A stretch of 64,000 bases of DNA from Cellvibrio sp. (GCA_016712405.1 JADJRD010000002.1:62001-126000), one strand, 5' to 3'; positions 8,953-17,496 are shown, numbered from the stretch's first letter. Made by a program: numbers and translations. The notes: a model not told the origin generated them from the letters alone.

Positions 8953-11343
8953 GTGGTTTCAGATCTTGAAAAGCTTCGCATTGAAAATGCGCGGCTAATA
9001 AAACTGCTAGTGGATCATGGTATTGAATGGCGTATACCAGAAAAAATAGAAGTCGAGCCAGAACCAATTCGTTTTATTGAAGCAGAAAATTACCCCATCG
9101 GCACCGCTGAAAAGGTAAATATCTTTCGCAAATTATTTCGCGGTAGAACAGATATTTATCCTGTTCGATGGGAAAGTAAAACAACAGGGAAATCAGGCTA
9201 TGCGCCCGCTTGCGAAAATGAGTGGGTTCCTAGAGTTTGTGAAAAGCCCCGCATCAAATGTTCAGATTGCAGTAATCGCAAATTAGCGCCTCTGACCGAT
9301 GCAGTGGTTTATGACCACCTTGCAGGTAAGCAAACCATCGGCGTATTCCCCCTGCTAAGTGATGACTCATGTTACTTTCTTGCGGTTGATTTTGATGAGC
9401 AAGACTGGAAAGAAGATGCTCAAGCTTTTATGCAATCATGCGCGGAATTAAATATTCCTGCTGTTCTTGAAATTTCACGTTCTGGTAATGGTGCACACGC
9501 ATGGATATTCTTTGCTGATCGAGTTGCCGCCCGTGATGCTCGTCGCTTGGGAACTGCAATTATTAGTCATACTTGTACACGCACTCGACAATTAAAACTA
9601 AATTCATACGATAGGCTTTTCCCCAACCAAGACACTATGCCAAAGGGTGGCTTTGGAAACCTAATTGCATTACCTCTACAGAAAATCCCTCGTGCGCATG
9701 GTCGCAGTGTTTTTGTTGATGAAAATTTTAATCCTTATGCCGATCAATGGTTATTCTTATCTTCAATAAAGACAATGTCACCCTATGACATTGAGCCGGT
9801 TATTTTCACCGTTACCGGTAATGCACATCCGTTAGATGTTACTTTTATCGATGAAGAGGATCAAAAAGAGCCTTGGAAGCGCGAAAAAAATCAAAGCAAT
9901 AAAATTCCTGGCGTTATGCCAAAATCGCTAAAACTGACACTGGCTAATTTAATCTATATTGAAAAGCAAGCTTTACCTCAGCCGCTAGCGAATAGAATTA
10001 TTCGTTTAGCAGCGTTTCAAAATCCAGAATTTTATAAAGCGCAAGCAATGCGCCTTCCTGTGTGGGATAAGCCGAGAGTCATTGGCTGTGCAGAAAACTA
10101 TCCGCTGCATATTGCATTGCCCCGTGGTTGCTTGGATGCAGTTGAAAATCTGCTTAGTGAAAATAAAATTCGATGTGAACTTCAAGATGAGCGAAATACA
10201 GGCGAGCTGATTAATACACAGTTTTCAGGTGTACTACGTACAGATCAAGAAGCAGCCGTTTCGGCAATGTTAAAGCACGATGTAGGTGTACTCTGTGCAC
10301 CTACTGCTTTTGGCAAAACAGTTACCGCGGCGGCGATCATTGCTTATCGCGGTGTTAATACATTAATCCTTGTTCACAGAACTGAATTATTAAAGCAGTG
10401 GCAAGAGCGATTGCAATCCTTTCTTACGAATGAAAAAGGTGCAGTAGGAAAAGGCGTTGTTGGAGTCATAGGCGGTGGAAAAAATAAACCAACAGGGAAA
10501 ATAGACATTGCAGTGATGCAGTCGATTTCTCGCCAAGGTGAAATTAATTCTATTGTCGAAAAATATGGTCAGGTTATCGTGGATGAATGCCATCATATTG
10601 GTGCCTTCTCTTTCGACGCAATATTAAAGCAAGTAAAGGCTAAATATGTTTTAGGCTTAACCGCCACACCGATTCGGCGCGATGGTCAACAGCCTATTAT
10701 TTTTATGCAATGCGGCCCAATTCGCCATACTGCTACTAAACCAGAAAATGCGCCGAACGATTTAGAGGTAATGCCAATATCCTCGCATAGCTGCATTGAG
10801 CTGCCGCAGGATGCAGGTATTCAAGATGTATTTCGTCATCTAGCGAATGATATAGAACGAACAGAAAAAATTGTTACCGAAGCATTAAATGCTTTTAATA
10901 TTGGGCGAAAGGTATTGGTGTTAACAGAAAGAACGGAGCACTTGGATATTATTTCCAATGCTTTAGCTGAAAGAATACCTACGTACTTTGCTCTTCATGG
11001 ACGCATGTCTAAAAAACAACGTGCGACCACCATTTCAGCATTAGACGCTTTAGCTCCAGATGAGCCGCGTATATTACTGGCTACAGGAAAGTTGGTTGGC
11101 GAAGGTTTCGACCACCCGCCACTAGATACCTTGGTATTGGCAATGCCTGTTTCTTGGAAAGGAACTCTGCAACAATATGCAGGACGGCTTCACCGCGAAC
11201 ATACCAGTAAAACCGATGTTAAAATTATTGATGTAGTGGATAGCGGGCATCCTGCCTTACTTCGAATGTGGGATAAACGACTGCGCGGATACAGAGCTAT
11301 GGGCTATCGAATCGCGCAAACACAAGCAGTCAGCGCAGTTTAG
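8953..11343 (+). CDS. TOTE-type archaeo-eukaryotic primase fused to SF2 helicase
   Basis: A 796-residue fusion. Residues 1-20 form a short coiled coil (DLEKLRIENARLIKLL). Four cysteines (87, 96, 103, 106) may bind zinc. The primase domain follows, with the catalytic VDFD (Asp146, Asp148), the SGNGAHAWIFF motif (His182) and FPNQDTMPKGGFGN. The C-terminal half is a superfamily 2 helicase. It has Walker A TAFGKT (Lys455), DECH box 544-547, LTATPIRRDG and QYAGRLHR (741-748). This arrangement is the hallmark of the TOTE conflict-system primases, proposed to act in defence against invading DNA. I see no nuclease domain. The start is a GTG with a weak ribosome site, 49 bp after the protease gene. 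The family call is secure; the defence role is inferred. Confidence 0.9.
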   Translation: MVSDLEKLRIENARLIKLLVDHGIEWRIPEKIEVEPEPIRFIEAENYPIGTAEKVNIFRKLFRGRTDIYPVRWESKTTGKSGYAPACENEWVPRVCEKPRIKCSDCSNRKLAPLTDAVVYDHLAGKQTIGVFPLLSDDSCYFLAVDFDEQDWKEDAQAFMQSCAELNIPAVLEISRSGNGAHAWIFFADRVAARDARRLGTAIISHTCTRTRQLKLNSYDRLFPNQDTMPKGGFGNLIALPLQKIPRAHGRSVFVDENFNPYADQWLFLSSIKTMSPYDIEPVIFTVTGNAHPLDVTFIDEEDQKEPWKREKNQSNKIPGVMPKSLKLTLANLIYIEKQALPQPLANRIIRLAAFQNPEFYKAQAMRLPVWDKPRVIGCAENYPLHIALPRGCLDAVENLLSENKIRCELQDERNTGELINTQFSGVLRTDQEAAVSAMLKHDVGVLCAPTAFGKTVTAAAIIAYRGVNTLILVHRTELLKQWQERLQSFLTNEKGAVGKGVVGVIGGGKNKPTGKIDIAVMQSISRQGEINSIVEKYGQVIVDECHHIGAFSFDAILKQVKAKYVLGLTATPIRRDGQQPIIFMQCGPIRHTATKPENAPNDLEVMPISSHSCIELPQDAGIQDVFRHLANDIERTEKIVTEALNAFNIGRKVLVLTERTEHLDIISNALAERIPTYFALHGRMSKKQRATTISALDALAPDEPRILLATGKLVGEGFDHPPLDTLVLAMPVSWKGTLQQYAGRLHREHTSKTDVKIIDVVDSGHPALLRMWDKRLRGYRAMGYRIAQTQAVSAV

Positions 11344-11476
11344 AAATATTTTGTTGCTTTTTTAGATTGCAAGAACCTCATTCGAGAAAATCAATTTAAA
11401 ACTATTTTGTTATTTGTGGTGTAAAAATGCTCAAAAAATGCCGATTTCTACGACTTTTTGTTTAGAACTATTTTGT
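11344..11476. repeat. Spaced AACTATTTTGT repeats upstream of the HigA-like gene
   Basis: AACTATTTTGT occurs at 11400-11410 and 11466-11476, and a near copy (AAATATTTTGT) at 11344-11354. The rest of the 190-bp gap has no convincing gene; a 12-codon frame at 11427 is too short to call. The repeats are candidate operator half-sites for the antitoxin downstream. Confidence 0.35.
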
Positions 11477-11533
11477 CAAACCACAGTTGCAACTCATGCT
11501 GAATATGACAAGCAAAAATTTTAGGGGGACAGA

Positions 11534-11965
11534 ATGCATCACATAAAACTCATCAAGAATGATCAGGATCAAGCCGAGGCTTTGGCTCGACTCAGTAGTC
11601 TTATGGACAAGAATCTTGTTTTGGAAAGTGAAGAAGCAGATGAATTGGAGGTGTTGGCGTTATTAATTGAGCGTTATGAGCAAGAAAAATATCCAATCGA
11701 CAAACCTGATCCCATAGAAGCTATAAAGTTTCGTATGGAACAGCTTGGATTGCTAAAAAAGGATCTAATCCCTTTTATTGGTTCAGCATCAAAAGTTACT
11801 GAAGTATTAAATGGAACGCGCCAACTCAGCTTGAATATGATTCGTAAATTGAGCGATGGTTTGAGCATTCCTGTTGATATTTTAATTCGCGCTCCGAAAC
11901 TAAAATCGAAATCCATTTCTAAAAAAACGATTCAAAAACCTGTACAAAAGCGTTCAGCTGCTTAA
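11534..11965 (+). CDS. HigA-like helix-turn-helix antitoxin, no toxin partner seen
   Basis: A 143-residue DNA-binding protein of the HigA/XRE antitoxin family. The N-terminal half is helical and acidic (LESEEADELEVLALLIERYE). The HTH is at about 60-110 (MEQLGLLKKDLIPFIGSASKVTEVLNG), followed by SLNMIRKLSDGLSIPVDIL. A basic tail (KSKSISKKTIQK) ends the protein. HigB toxins normally sit immediately upstream, but the 190 bp before this gene hold no toxin. It may therefore be orphaned, or it may regulate the protease/helicase pair upstream. AGGGGGACAG directly before the ATG is a good ribosome site. Confidence 0.85.
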   Translation: MHHIKLIKNDQDQAEALARLSSLMDKNLVLESEEADELEVLALLIERYEQEKYPIDKPDPIEAIKFRMEQLGLLKKDLIPFIGSASKVTEVLNGTRQLSLNMIRKLSDGLSIPVDILIRAPKLKSKSISKKTIQKPVQKRSAA

Positions 11966-12001
11966 GTTTTTATGAAGAAAAAATCAATTGAGAAAGTTAT
12001 T

Positions 12002-12637
12002 ATGAAAAACCTTGCCTTTAAATTTACATTCACAGGTCTGTTTCTATTACTAATCGCAGCTTGTTCTACGGTACCAACCGCACAGAGTCCTGCTAACAAC
12101 TTAGCACAGATGGAAAAAGACACAGCCTATATCACGTCAATAACCAAAGCGCCTGAGACAGAACATCTTGTAACCGCTAAACGTTTTTTACATGGATTCA
12201 ATGCCGGTGAAATCGCACTCAATGCCTTAAGAAAAGAACAGGATCGTCAGGCCGTTGCACAACCAGGAATGACTGAGCTAGGTCGACGTGCTTTTGCAGA
12301 GATTGATGCGGAGAAACTTGAAAATTTGGCAGCAAGAGTATACGCGCGTCATTTAACGCAAAAACAATTATTAGATCTAGCAAATTTTATTGAAAGTGAT
12401 GCGGGCGGACGATTTTTTAATCAAAGTGTCAAAATGGGATTGGAGGGTAAATCGACAAATGCCGCAGACATGATGAAGCAATTCAAAGCAGATGAATTAA
12501 TTCAAATAATGAAATTTGCGCAGAGCGAAACCTTTGTTAGCTTGGCTCAAAAATTACCAACAATTAATGCTGAATTGAAAGTAGAGGCTGGTTTATTGGG
12601 CCAAGCCATAATGCGAAAATATCTTCAAAGCCTATAA
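12002..12637 (+). CDS. Lipoprotein with a DUF2059-like domain
   Basis: A lipoprotein of 211 residues if started at ATG 12002, which has GAGAAAG at proper spacing; an in-frame ATG at 11972 would add 10 residues and lacks a ribosome site. The signal sequence ends in a lipobox, LLIAACS, so the mature protein begins at the lipidated Cys. The C-terminal half (YARHLTQKQLLDLANFIESDAGGRFF) resembles DUF2059, a periplasmic helical domain of unknown function. It starts 36 bp after the HigA-like gene and converges on the M15 peptidase gene. Confidence 0.7.
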   Translation: MKNLAFKFTFTGLFLLLIAACSTVPTAQSPANNLAQMEKDTAYITSITKAPETEHLVTAKRFLHGFNAGEIALNALRKEQDRQAVAQPGMTELGRRAFAEIDAEKLENLAARVYARHLTQKQLLDLANFIESDAGGRFFNQSVKMGLEGKSTNAADMMKQFKADELIQIMKFAQSETFVSLAQKLPTINAELKVEAGLLGQAIMRKYLQSL

Positions 12638-12652
12638 TCATTACAGAGAAAA

Positions 12653-13291
12653 TTAATACCCGCTTGGCGAAAAATGCATAAAATCTTTTTGTTGGCCTTG
12701 GATTTCGCCGCCCCATTGAAAACCGTTTTGTTTGAAGAGGGTGACGGTTAACGAATCTGCTGTCCAACTCTCTGGGTTAGACGGATTCCAAATGCCGCCT
12801 TTTATCAAACGGCATTTGGAATTCCATTGCACACAGTTATCGTATAAACCATTTTGATTGGTGTTGATATCAATGGCCACGCCGAAAGAATGATTGCTGA
12901 ATTGGGTGCGGTTGCCTTGGTTATCGACATTGCCGCGTGTCATGCCGACTCTATAACCCACAACATCGCGAATGGGTTGGCCTTGTTCGATTAATTCAGT
13001 GAGAACCAATTGAATTTTCGAGGCGAATTTTTTACAGACTTTAAATTCGTTTAACTTTGGTATACGAATGGTTTCCTGATCTTCTTCACATAACGTACAG
13101 CCTGATGCCGCATCTATTTCAATTGGCAATAATTCACTTCTTAATTTGTAAACAGTTTTGGCATCAACCGTTGTTCGTGAATTTACGTTCCATTTGTATG
13201 TGGAGTAATGACAAGTTTGTGATGGAGTTTCTGCCTGCGTGGAAAGGCTAATAAACGCAGCCAGGATGAAAGCGAAGAAAATCATATTCAT
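12653..13291 (-). CDS. Secreted M15-family peptidase (VanY/L-Ala-D-Glu type)
   Basis: A 212-residue zinc peptidase acting on peptidoglycan stem peptides or crosslinks in the periplasm. Residues 1-20 are a signal peptide (FAFILAAFISLSTQA). Zinc-ligand motifs of the M15 fold are visible: NHSFGVAIDIN (His and Asp) and DFMHFS (His) near the C-terminus. Six to eight cysteines suggest disulfides in the exported protein. It is short enough to be a single domain. It probably forms a minus-strand unit with the membrane-protein genes at 13315 and 14107, although nothing shows a functional link. The exact substrate cannot be read from sequence. Confidence 0.82.
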   Translation of the reverse strand: MNMIFFAFILAAFISLSTQAETPSQTCHYSTYKWNVNSRTTVDAKTVYKLRSELLPIEIDAASGCTLCEEDQETIRIPKLNEFKVCKKFASKIQLVLTELIEQGQPIRDVVGYRVGMTRGNVDNQGNRTQFSNHSFGVAIDINTNQNGLYDNCVQWNSKCRLIKGGIWNPSNPESWTADSLTVTLFKQNGFQWGGEIQGQQKDFMHFSPSGY

Positions 13292-13314
13292 GATTTATTA
13301 ATCCGTTATGTTAA

Positions 13315-14088
13315 TCACCAGTAGATGGATACTAATCCAAAGGCGCTGAAGAAAAGCAGTGCGCTGCCAATAACTCGATAAAACACAACGGGATCAGCTT
13401 GCAGTAATCGAGTATGAAATTTCAACCCAAAATAATGGCCAACAGCTGTGGCAGGCAACAACCAAAGATGCGCATCCAATTGCAGATCAACGCCAGCAAT
13501 TAAAAATGCACACATTTTGATACTGACTAAAATAAACCAAAGTACAAATAAGGTGTCGCGTAATTTTTCACGTGCAACATGTACTAGATAAACAGACATA
13601 ATCAATGGCGCACCGATTAAAGAAGTTCCACTGATATAAGCACCCAACGCCAAAAAAATTCCATCAGTAATAGGATGAGAGCTTTTAAAGGGTTTATTCA
13701 AAATATAACTGACGGAATAAACCGAGATGATACTGAAAATAATAATGCTCATGATATTCGCTGGAATGGTCAGTAAACCTGCGACCCCTATCAGCTCAGG
13801 GATAATCATTATTTTCATGGATTTTTTGAGATAAGCCCAATCAACGGTTGAAGGCTTTTCAATCGATTGTCCGGAAAATTTACGATTGTTTTGCCAAACA
13901 GTGAGCGTAGAAAAAATCAATAAGTGAACAGCAATAATAGGCAAATAAACTAGAGGTCGATCGTCAACCAATAAGAGTAATGGTAAAGACATCATGGCGC
14001 CGCCGAAACCTAAACCTGTGCGAACAAATCCACTCCAGACAAATATCAGGAGTACGAATGCTAGTTGTATATTGGTTAATTCATCCAT
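13315..14088 (-). CDS. TauE/SafE-type (TSUP) membrane transporter
   Basis: A 257-residue inner-membrane protein with about eight hydrophobic segments. The N-terminal VRTGLGFGGAMMSLPLLLL matches the signature of the TauE/SafE sulfite/organosulfonate exporter superfamily, and a second, weaker half lies near residues 160-180 (GAYISGTSLIGAPLIMS). A TTG four codons upstream of the chosen ATG is the alternative start. The substrate is unknown; family members export sulfite, sulfoacetate or similar anions. It sits 18 bp before the next minus-strand gene. Confidence 0.82.
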   Translation of the reverse strand: MDELTNIQLAFVLLIFVWSGFVRTGLGFGGAMMSLPLLLLVDDRPLVYLPIIAVHLLIFSTLTVWQNNRKFSGQSIEKPSTVDWAYLKKSMKIMIIPELIGVAGLLTIPANIMSIIIFSIISVYSVSYILNKPFKSSHPITDGIFLALGAYISGTSLIGAPLIMSVYLVHVAREKLRDTLFVLWFILVSIKMCAFLIAGVDLQLDAHLWLLPATAVGHYFGLKFHTRLLQADPVVFYRVIGSALLFFSAFGLVSIYW

Positions 14089-14106
14089 ACTTTTATCCAA
14101 ATAACA

Positions 14107-14655
14107 TTACAGAATAAAAAAGATCAAGCTGTAAATAATTAACGAAATCACGATGTAATACTGATTAACTCGATTTTCTTTCTCATCATCTTCACGCGCA
14201 TTAAATAGATCCAAAACAGCTTGCCGTATTAAAAAGGTGTAGAGCACATAATAAAGAAAAGGAATCACATGAACATAAAAAGGAAAATCGCTTATATGCT
14301 TGCCGAAATGGCCGAGCAGCCAATTAATCTCAGCGTAAATACCGAAAATTCCGAGTCCCCCATTGATAAACATCCATTTCACTTCTTCTTTGCCAAAAAA
14401 ATTCAAATAGAAAATGCAGTAAACCAAAATGGCAAAACCGCCATGAGCATACAAGAACAATACAGGCGGTCCATTTTCGGCATAGGCCATAAAAAATCCG
14501 GAACCGCCAAACATCAACATATGCACCATAAAAAATGGGTAAATTCCCCAGCCGGAAATAGAGCCGCCTTTTTTGTATGGCTTGCCATTGATAGTGACAT
14601 CAGATTTTAGTTTCATCTTGAGCGCTCGGGTAAAATTCTCGACATAATATCGCAT
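14107..14655 (-). CDS. Unknown integral membrane protein
   Basis: 182 residues with about five membrane segments after a basic N-terminus (KMKLKSDVTINGKPYKKGG). No family recognised. Features that may help: GWGIYPFFMVHMLMFGGSG in the first segment, aromatic-rich helices, and a charged linker (AREDDEKENR) before the last segment. The second in-frame ATG, 13 codons in, is a possible start. It is followed on the same strand by the TSUP transporter gene with a 18-bp gap, so the two may be co-expressed. Confidence 0.6.
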   Translation of the reverse strand: MRYYVENFTRALKMKLKSDVTINGKPYKKGGSISGWGIYPFFMVHMLMFGGSGFFMAYAENGPPVLFLYAHGGFAILVYCIFYLNFFGKEEVKWMFINGGLGIFGIYAEINWLLGHFGKHISDFPFYVHVIPFLYYVLYTFLIRQAVLDLFNAREDDEKENRVNQYYIVISLIIYSLIFFIL

Positions 14656-14728
14656 GATTGCGAACAGGGAAGTTGTTTGATCTACCCTAAGTCAGTAAAT
14701 TGACAACTCTATATTTCAGGTGATCATT

Positions 14729-15184
14729 ATGAATGCAATTGGAGGCGCTTTAGGCCTGCTTCTTCTCTTCCTGCCTCTGGCGCTAGCATATTGGTTAGTC
14801 GAGTGGCGCTTGGTCACAGCATTTTTATCGACCGCAATCCTATTTCCATTTATTGGAGTCGTTCTTATTGAACTAGGTATTGCTGTTTTTAAAGCGAAAG
14901 AATTCGATTGGGAAAGTGCTAAGTTTTCAGCCTTTATACTTGCGATAGTCAGTATTTACGTCTACATGATTTTAGTTTTGCCAGCTTTTTTATTCTTAAG
15001 GACTTTGCCCATAGCTATTCACTGGAGCTTTCCCGCGATGGTCACCGCAATTGTTTTCGTTGTCTTTTTCTTGTTAAAAAATAGCAGACCCGCAGACGCA
15101 GCGACTATAACCATGATAACGATTTGTTCTTTTTTGCATTCCTGGATAATTTTGGGAGTTTATTCTTTGTTAAAGAAAATTTAA
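14729..15184 (+). CDS. Unknown small membrane protein
   Basis: 151 residues, about 75 percent hydrophobic, with four to five membrane helices and almost no soluble domain. The ATG at 14729 follows a CAGG ribosome site; a GTG three codons upstream is in frame. The closest soluble stretch is FKAKEFDWESAKF. No family recognised. It is divergent from the gene at 14107-14655 across a 73-bp gap. Confidence 0.55.
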   Translation: MNAIGGALGLLLLFLPLALAYWLVEWRLVTAFLSTAILFPFIGVVLIELGIAVFKAKEFDWESAKFSAFILAIVSIYVYMILVLPAFLFLRTLPIAIHWSFPAMVTAIVFVVFFLLKNSRPADAATITMITICSFLHSWIILGVYSLLKKI

Positions 15185-15234
15185 GTATATAAGAGACCTT
15201 TGCACGAATACATTTTATTTAATTTCGCATCGTC

Positions 15235-15254
15235 ATCCCTGCGAATGCAGGGAT
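15235..15254. repeat. Short palindromic repeat (REP-like)
   Basis: ATCCCTGC-gaat-GCAGGGAT is a perfect 8-bp stem in the 105-bp gap between two convergent genes. CGTCATCCCTGCGAATGC-type units are common dispersed intergenic repeats in proteobacteria. It may help separate convergent transcripts. Confidence 0.6.
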
Positions 15255-15289
15255 CCTCCCTTTGATTTTATTTATATACATTTGTCTCA

Positions 15290-16039
15290 TCACCCCAACC
15301 AAGAGGCATATTCTTTTTCCAGCTGTTTAGGATTGGCCTTGAACGTTTCATACCAATTCAATGACATTGCATCGGGGAACACATCTTCTTCGCCGTTTTC
15401 AATTGCAGCCAATACAACATCGGCAACTTCAGCGGGTGTGGCTTTGGGCAAGTCAAATCCTTCGGTCAAGCGTGTTTCAATTGGGCCAGGGTAAACGCCT
15501 TGAACCAGCAAGTGGATTTTCGCTAATTCTGCGCGCAAACATTGTGTGAAAGAATGCAATGCAGCTTTTGCAGCAGAGTAGGGGCCGAGTAAAGGCATAT
15601 TGGCGATACCGGCGATAGAACTGACATTCACAATCGCACCGCCAGAAGATTTTTTTAATGCGGGCAATAATGCGCGAGTTAAATTTACGGGCCCAAAATA
15701 ATTGGTTGCCATTTCTTGCACGGCGATGTCGCCACTGTTTTCTGCAATAAAACCTGAGCCTGTCGCAATGCCAGCGTTGTTGAATAAAAAATCCAATTGC
15801 GAAATTGTTGCTGCGGCTTGTTGAATATCTTTGGCGGAGGTGACGTCCAACTGCAAAGCAATTAATTCTGTGGCAGGATTTTTTAATTGAATCGCCAAAG
15901 ATTGTTGTGCAGCAAAATCGCGACCCGTTAAGTAAATTCGTTTGATGCCTTTGTTGATGAGGGCTTGGACTAACCCCAAACCAATACCGCGGTTAGCGCC
16001 TGTTATCAGGGCTGTTTTGTCTTGCCAATGAATGCTCAT
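15290..16039 (-). CDS. Short-chain dehydrogenase/reductase
   Basis: A classical SDR of 249 residues. It has the nucleotide-binding TGANRGIG near the N-terminus, NNAG at about 90, and the catalytic Ser of VSS with YSAAK for Tyr and Lys. The substrate is an unknown carbonyl or alcohol. The ATG at 16039 is chosen over an upstream TTG because GGAGA lies at proper spacing. A perfect copy of the TetR-type operator lies 82 bp upstream (16121-16135), identical to the one in front of the TetR gene next door. This strongly suggests the SDR is the main target of that repressor. Confidence 0.9.
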   Translation of the reverse strand: MSIHWQDKTALITGANRGIGLGLVQALINKGIKRIYLTGRDFAAQQSLAIQLKNPATELIALQLDVTSAKDIQQAAATISQLDFLFNNAGIATGSGFIAENSGDIAVQEMATNYFGPVNLTRALLPALKKSSGGAIVNVSSIAGIANMPLLGPYSAAKAALHSFTQCLRAELAKIHLLVQGVYPGPIETRLTEGFDLPKATPAEVADVVLAAIENGEEDVFPDAMSLNWYETFKANPKQLEKEYASWLG

Positions 16040-16120
16040 GTTTGTCTCCAAAAAATTGAGGTGAGTCCAGTCTGTCGTTTTCGGTCTTTGTGAGTGACCC
16101 GAATCCTGCGCAGCTGCAAT

Positions 16121-16135
16121 TAGACCGGTCGTCTA
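16121..16135. promoter_or_regulatory. Operator 1 of the TetR regulator, upstream of the SDR gene
   Basis: TAGACCGGTCGTCTA has 5-bp arms, TAGAC and GTCTA, around a 5-bp centre. It matches the site at 16777-16791 exactly, along with several flanking bases. It lies between the TetR gene end and the SDR start. Confidence 0.85.
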
Positions 16136-16186
16136 GTTGCAGGCTTCAAAAAAAGAGCTCAAGGCTCTTCTTTTCATATCGCCGAT

Positions 16187-16768
16187 TCAGGCTTGCAGGA
16201 GTTTGTCGAAGTAGAGATCTAAAAGATCACGCAAAGGTTGAACCGATTGTTCAAGCTTGGCCCTTACCAGACAGCCTTCCCAGGATGCAAACAACATACG
16301 CGCCAAGATGATTTCATCGGCTGAAGCCGATAACTCGCCCTGGACTTTGGCGTCCGCCAGGCATTCCGCCAGCCGTTTTTCCACAGCCTCATAATGCTTG
16401 TGAATTGCCAATCGCATAACGTCAGATTGCAGCGCCAGCTCTTGTCCCAGGTTTCCCAATAGACAGTTACAGCGGCTGTAATCCGGCGCCACATAAGCCA
16501 AAACCTGATCAAAATAGGCTCGTAAACGAGTCAGTGGACTGCCGCTTAAGCTGTTCAAGGTGGTATTCAAACCCTCGCGCAGTGACAAGCCGTAGTACTC
16601 GATCACCGCCAGACCCAAATCATCCTTACTTTTAAAGTAATGATAAAACGACCCTTTAGGCACACCCGCCTGCCCCAAAATCTCGGCTAGGCCAGTGTTA
16701 TTAAAGCCTTTGACGCTAATCAGCTGAACACTGATCTCGATCAGTTTGTCTCGTGTGTTGTCTGCCAT
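16187..16768 (-). CDS. TetR/AcrR-family repressor
   Basis: A 193-residue one-component regulator. The N-terminal helix-turn-helix (about 10-55) includes GFNNTGLAEILGQAGVPKGSFYHYFKSKDDL, typical of the TetR family. The helical C-terminal half should bind an inducer and dimerise. A Cys pair (SRCNCLLGN) at the start of the ligand domain is suggestive of electrophile or redox sensing as in NemR, but this is inference. The start at 16768 sits 8 bp after an operator copy, so autoregulation is expected. The SDR gene downstream carries the same operator. Confidence 0.92.
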   Translation of the reverse strand: MADNTRDKLIEISVQLISVKGFNNTGLAEILGQAGVPKGSFYHYFKSKDDLGLAVIEYYGLSLREGLNTTLNSLSGSPLTRLRAYFDQVLAYVAPDYSRCNCLLGNLGQELALQSDVMRLAIHKHYEAVEKRLAECLADAKVQGELSASADEIILARMLFASWEGCLVRAKLEQSVQPLRDLLDLYFDKLLQA

Positions 16769-16776
16769 GGCTATAT

Positions 16777-16791
16777 TAGACCGGTCGTCTA
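16777..16791. promoter_or_regulatory. Operator 2 of the TetR regulator, autoregulatory
   Basis: A second exact copy of TAGACCGGTCGTCTA, ending 8 bp before the TetR start codon. Binding here would block transcription or early elongation of the repressor gene. Confidence 0.85.
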
Positions 16792-16851
16792 GTTGATGCA
16801 ATAGTGTTCATCATACTCTTTTTAGATTTGTCGCGACAATTAGTCAGGCGA

Positions 16852-17316
16852 CTAACCCACCGGCAACGCCGTTTTATCTACCGGCGATTTCAGCACAAAT
16901 GACGAATGCACGCCGCTAACGCCTTCGATCCTCGTCAATTTCTGCAATAAAAACTGTTGATAAGCGTCCATGTCTTTAACTATGACTTTTAATAGGTAAT
17001 CGGCTGATTGGCCGGTAATGAGGTGGCATTCCAGGACTTCAGGATAATCAGCGACGGTTTTTTCGAATTGATCGAAACGGTCGGGGGTGTGTTTGTCCAT
17101 GCTGATGGAAATAAAGGCGAGCAGCGTCAGGCCCAATTTGCGGGCATTCACCAAGGCAACATAGCCATCGATAATTCCCGCTTCTTCCAATTTGCTGACA
17201 CGGCGCAAACAGGGTGATGGCGACAGGCTAATGCTATCCGCCAATTCCTGATTGGAGATACGGCCATTGCGTTGCAAGGCTTCGAGGATTTGTTTGTCGT
17301 AACGGTCGAGTTCCAT
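16852..17316 (-). CDS. Lrp/AsnC-family regulator
   Basis: 154 residues. The N-terminal HTH (DKQILEALQRNGRISNQELADSI...) is followed by an RAM/AsnC ligand-binding domain ending GVSGVHSSFVLK. It binds an amino acid and acts as a dimer or octamer. The ATG at 17316 is chosen because GGAGA precedes it; a start six codons upstream lacks one. It diverges from leuA with 279 bp between, including AT-rich DNA with two short inverted repeats. Control of leuA or of itself by leucine or another amino acid is plausible but unproven. Confidence 0.92.
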   Translation of the reverse strand: MELDRYDKQILEALQRNGRISNQELADSISLSPSPCLRRVSKLEEAGIIDGYVALVNARKLGLTLLAFISISMDKHTPDRFDQFEKTVADYPEVLECHLITGQSADYLLKVIVKDMDAYQQFLLQKLTRIEGVSGVHSSFVLKSPVDKTALPVG

Positions 17317-17331
17317 TTGGGTCTCCGGTTT

Positions 17332-17379
17332 CACCCCCTCCCAGCCTCCCCTTGCTAAGGGGAGGGTTAGGGTGGGGTG
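17332..17379. repeat. C-rich palindromic repeat, copy 1
   Basis: Centre CCTCCCCTT-gct-AAGGGGAGG with CACCCC/GGGGTG outer arms. It belongs to the dispersed intergenic repeat family found about ten times in this window. It lies just upstream of the Lrp-like gene. Confidence 0.8.
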
Positions 17380-17404
17380 ATTTATTTCAATAAATATAAT
17401 TTAA

Positions 17405-17460
17405 TTGGCGGTTTATTGCCAATAAATATTTATAACAACAATTTTGGCAATCATCTGCCA
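17405..17460. promoter_or_regulatory. Inverted repeats between the Lrp-like gene and leuA
   Basis: TTGGC-N8-GCCAA (17405-17422) and TGGCA-N6-TGCCA (17445-17460) flank an AT-rich stretch. They share the TGGC/GCCA core and are about 40 bp apart. They are candidate sites for the adjacent Lrp/AsnC protein; no other evidence. Confidence 0.4.
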
Positions 17461-17496
17461 GTGGTCTTTGGCTAGACTTGTTTCCAAGAATGGCAA

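Noticed and set aside
15194..15260. Possible IS5-family terminal sequence (GAGACCTTTGCACGA)
   Set aside because: It resembles IS5-type ends but there is no matching inverted copy or transposase nearby; only the palindrome is reported.
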